A stretch of DNA of 9,169 bases from Spirochaetota bacterium (GTDB lineage: Bacteria > Spirochaetota > Spirochaetia > B11-G9): positions 1-9,169 of the forward strand of contig QNBL01000085.1 in NCBI GenBank assembly GCA_003641695.1, given 5' to 3'. A program made the translations under genes and the position numbers. Within the stretch, counting starts at the first letter, position 1, and each line of letters opens with the position of its first letter. The notes below the pieces were generated by a model, which did not search any database, was not told the origin of the DNA, and saw only the letters and a list, made by a program, of their open reading frames with translations. Of this stretch, positions 6,583 to 9,169 are shown piece by piece.

Positions 6583-7933
6583 TGGGCAAAGAAACAAAAC
6601 TAAACTGGAAGCAAAAGGCCTCATATGGAGTGGGAGATCTTTCACTGAATATAGCCTATACATCACTTGGTTTTTACTTTATCTTTTTTCTGGTAAATGT
6701 TGCAGGACTTCCAGTTCAGTGGGCCGGAGCAATTTTCCTTACCGCCAGGGTATGGGATGCAGTTACTGACTATTCCATGGGGATTATATCGGATAGGACA
6801 AAACACCAGCTCGGCAGACGAAGAGTTTTCATCATCATCGGTTCTTTTCCCCTTGCAGTTATGTTTGCACTGCTTTGGATCGTTCCTTCCTCTAACAGGA
6901 TTGTTCTCCTTGCCTATTATCTTACTGCAACCATCCTGTTTAATACGTTCTTTACAATTGTTTCTGTTCCTACAACTCGCTCATGCCAAAATTAACCCGG
7001 AATTATGACAAACGAACGAGCCTTTCAGGTTACAGAATGGCATTTTCTTTTGTTGGAAACCTTGTTGCGGCAGCGGGGGTTTCCCTAATTATCGACACGC
7101 TCTATCCTGGAAAATCATACTATAGAACAAGTTTTCCCGTTATGGGTATTTTTCTCGGCATATTAATTCTATGCTTTTTACTTATTACTTTTTTCGGAAC
7201 GAAGGAAGCAATCCCGAAAGAGACACTTCCAAAACAGAGTTTTATTAAAATACTAAGGGAAATCCTTTCCCTGAAAGAATTCCGGTTAATTCTTGGTTTG
7301 TTTCTTCTTAACATGACCGGACTTGACATATTTATGGCACTGGTTATTTTATTCCTTAAGGATGTTCTACTGATTCCTGAAAACATGACCTTTATCATAA
7401 TGGGACTTCCCCTTGTTAGTGCTGTCTGTGCAGTTCCTTTATGGATACATTTTGGAGAAAAACTGGGAAAATCAAGAGCTTATATTGTGGGAGTTATCCT
7501 TTTCTCAGTTATACTTATACTTTTCAACATAGTTCCCAAAGGGGATGTTTCCCTTACTATCATCTTTGCTGTTTTGATCGGAATCACTATCTCTGCACTT
7601 CAGGTACTTCCCTTCGCTATTATACCCGACATTGTTGAGATTGATGAATTGAAAAACGGAGTTCGCAGGGAAGGTGCCTTTTACGGTATAAGCACATTTT
7701 TATATAAGAGTGCCTCTGCTCTTGCCGTTGCCGGCGTGTCTTCAATCCTCGGGCTATTCGGTTATATAGAAGGCAACTACCTCAACCAGAACCCATCTGC
7801 TCTTACGGCCATTCGCATTACCTTTACCACCGGACCGGTGCTATTCCTCATCTTCTCACTGGTTCTGGCTGCTATATTGCCAATAAACAGAGACAGTCAT
7901 GCAGAGGTGCTTAAAGCTCTTAGGAACAGTTGA
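6582..7933 (+). pseudogene. GPH-family sugar/cation symporter (MFS), broken by a one-base shift near 6969-6971
   Basis: Across one frameshift this encodes about 450 residues, the usual length for glycoside-pentoside-hexuronide:cation symporters (MelB relatives) of the inner membrane. The first frame (6582-6995) gives about four membrane helices. It contains WDAVTDYSMGIISDRT, with Asp59 and Asp63 matching the cation-site aspartates Asp55 and Asp59 of MelB, followed by GRRR. It then reads SVP and falls into a short false end. The second frame resumes with YNSLMPKLTRNYDKRTSLSG, a family-typical loop, and then about eight more helices. Restoring one base, for example CCC instead of CC at 6969-6970, gives a continuous SVPYNSL. 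No slippery motif lies at the break. The ATG at 6582 overlaps the upstream stop (TGATG) and has AGGAG at 6571-6575. The transported sugar cannot be told. Confidence 0.8.
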
Positions 7934-7960
7934 ATTGTAACATGAACTTTTATTTTCCCG

Positions 7961-8985
7961 GTGGAGCTGTATTTTTACTTCCTTCCTCTTGTATTTTCAT
8001 CACATTGGTTTATACTGTACCGCAAAATGTGTGAAAGGAAAAAAATAAATATCCATGATTTAAACCCTGAATTCAAAGTTGCTTATAAAAAATTGATGCA
8101 CGATATTTCTCTTTTTCTCCCTCCGGAGAAGAAAATGGAACTTGAAAGGGTTATTAATTCTCAAGCAGAATATATAAATGAACTGTTAGAAAAGCTGATA
8201 TTGGACTCTTTATAAATGATGCCCAAAGTGGAGCGGTATACCCCAATAAATACTGGTATGATTGGGGGTACCGGGAAGAGGATATGAAAGACAATGGTTT
8301 TATGAAATATGTAAATCCGGGGGATGCTCCCTTGGTACGGGATCTGAGTGTAACCAGGGATAAGGAACGCGAGGAATCAGGCAATATTTTTTTCAGGTTA
8401 CATACCAAGGATGACGATTGGAGGTGGATCCTTTCCACGGCGGTTTCCGTTTCAAAGGATGAATTAGGGAAAGTGCAGCAGTACATTGGATTTGATATAG
8501 ATATTACAGAAGAAAAGGAAGCTAAAGAAAAACTGCAAAAAGCTCTCGTGGAAACCAAAGCAGCAAAGGAACAAGCGGAAGCTCATGCATTGGAAGCTAC
8601 TACAATGAGAGAGATTAGTGAAATCGTGTCATCATCTCTGGATCTCGATAAAACACTTGAAGCAATACTGGACCAGGCACAGCGGTTAGTCCCTTTTGAT
8701 ACTGCATCTGTTCAGATTATGGAGAATAATTACCTTAAAATAATAGGGGGAAGAGGCTGGAAAAATCTAGAAAGGGTTATCGGGTATAAGTGGGAAATAC
8801 CTGGAGATAATCCTAATACTGTTGTAGTGGGAACTAAAAAACCATACATTTTAGGGAATGTACCTGAGCGGTTCTCCAGTTCATTAAATGAACTGACAAA
8901 AGAATACGCAGGGAAATCCTGGTTGGGGATCCCTTTGATCTTCAGAGAAGAAATAATAGGAATACTGACTTTTTTAAAATATTAA
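7961..8985 (+). pseudogene. PAS-GAF sensory portion of a broken diguanylate cyclase
   Basis: The first frame (to 8215) encodes a hydrophobic segment, LYFYFLPLVFSSHWFILY, then a basic, helical stretch ending INSQAEYINELLEK. The PAS domain then continues in the -1 frame as ADIGLFINDAQSG through about GFDIDITEEKEAKEKL. One base appears to be lost in the AAAAG at 8190-8194. A coiled-coil-like linker (about 8500-8600, rich in Lys, Ala and Glu) leads to a GAF domain, from MREISEIVSSSLDLDKTLEAIL to SWLGIPLIFREEIIGILT. The frame then ends at a TAA at 8983-8985. The start is uncertain: GTG 7961 has no ribosome-binding site, and an ATG at 7942 is in another frame and stops after 30 codons. The protein was probably a membrane-linked or cytoplasmic sensor controlling the GGDEF domain downstream. 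The ligand is unknown. Confidence 0.7.
8235..8272 (+). repeat. Imperfect inverted repeat within the PAS-coding region
   Basis: GGTATACCCCAAT (8235-8247) and ATTGGGGGTACC (8261-8272) can pair over about 11 bp, with a small internal mismatch and a 13-base loop. It lies inside coding sequence for the N-terminal part of the PAS domain (YPNKYWYDWGYRE). It is not followed by a T-run, so it is not an intrinsic terminator. It may be coincidental. Confidence 0.4.
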
Positions 8986-9169
8986 TGACAGGCTTGGGCA
9001 CCAGTCTGGTGATAAAGTTTTAAGAGATCTTGTCGTAACGATAAAATCGGACCTTCGGAATTCAGATATCATATGCAGATACGGAGGGGAGGAATTTGCC
9101 GTATTACTTCCTTCCATTAACGAGGAAGCAGCCTTTGAAATTGCAGGAAGGATAAGAATGAAAGGGGGA
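8981..9169 (+). pseudogene. GGDEF domain fragment (diguanylate cyclase), 5' part missing, runs off the window
   Basis: Sixty-three codons in a frame different from the GAF part encode INDRLGHQSGDKVLRDL, then DIICRYGGEEFAVLLP. GGEEF (codons at 9083-9097) is a catalytically competent form of the active-site loop of diguanylate cyclases, which make cyclic di-GMP. The beginning of the domain (TDxLTGLxNR and the first DxD strand) is absent. The sequence jumps from the GAF strand IIGILT to roughly DFFK-IND within about 15 bases. Upstream of ATT 8981 this frame meets a TAA at 8975-8977. The fragment therefore cannot be translated as part of the sensor in this sequence. It continues beyond the right edge, so the C-terminal end is unseen. 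Confidence 0.8.

Noticed and set aside
6697..7638. Plus-strand open frames of 103 and 65 codons over the transporter
   Set aside because: They are out of frame with the GPH sequence, which accounts for both stretches.
1..9169. CRISPR arrays, tRNA or rRNA genes, insertion sequences
   Set aside because: No regularly spaced direct repeats, cloverleaf-like or conserved RNA segments, transposase-like products or paired terminal repeats were seen on either strand.

Overview
The window comes from a bacterium of moderate-to-low GC (roughly 40-43% by eye) that makes a cytoplasmic [NiFe]-hydrogenase, so it is probably an anaerobe. The hydrogenase, a GPH-type sugar transporter and a PAS-GAF-GGDEF signalling protein would fit a fermentative anaerobe such as a member of the Spirochaetota. 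That assignment is a low-confidence impression. All genes are on the plus strand.

Positions 1-5376 hold a compact, intact hydrogenase operon: hypA (5' end outside the window), hypB, a single gene that fuses the iron-sulfur beta (HydB-like) and FAD/NAD(P)-binding gamma (HydG-like) subunits, the small subunit (delta), the nickel-bearing large subunit (alpha), and the endopeptidase that matures the large subunit. Every junction overlaps by 1 to 8 bases. The gene set matches group 3b bidirectional NAD(P)-linked hydrogenases (sulfhydrogenases). Electrons would move between NAD(P)H and the NiFe site through FAD, a [2Fe-2S] cluster and two [4Fe-4S] clusters in the fused subunit, and three [4Fe-4S] clusters in the small subunit. 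HypA and HypB deliver nickel, and the protease trims nine residues from the large subunit.

Positions 5400-9169 differ. A possible promoter precedes a GNAT-like acyltransferase gene that is translationally coupled to a GPH-family sugar/cation symporter gene. A PAS-GAF-GGDEF sensor/diguanylate cyclase gene follows. All three are broken in this sequence. The GNAT and transporter genes each carry one shift equivalent to the loss of one base. The sensor has one such shift plus an apparent internal deletion that joins the GAF domain out of frame to the middle of GGDEF. Either this side of the hydrogenase operon is decaying, or it carries indel errors. The upstream operon keeps its frame through an 8-C run, which argues against a purely random error process.

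Two points most deserve follow-up. One is the beta-gamma subunit fusion. The other is the GNAT frameshift, which falls exactly on an A AAA AAC slippery heptamer, in the right phase and 7 nt before a small hairpin, so programmed -1 frameshifting is a real alternative to mutation. No tRNA, rRNA, CRISPR array, insertion sequence or convincing terminator was seen.
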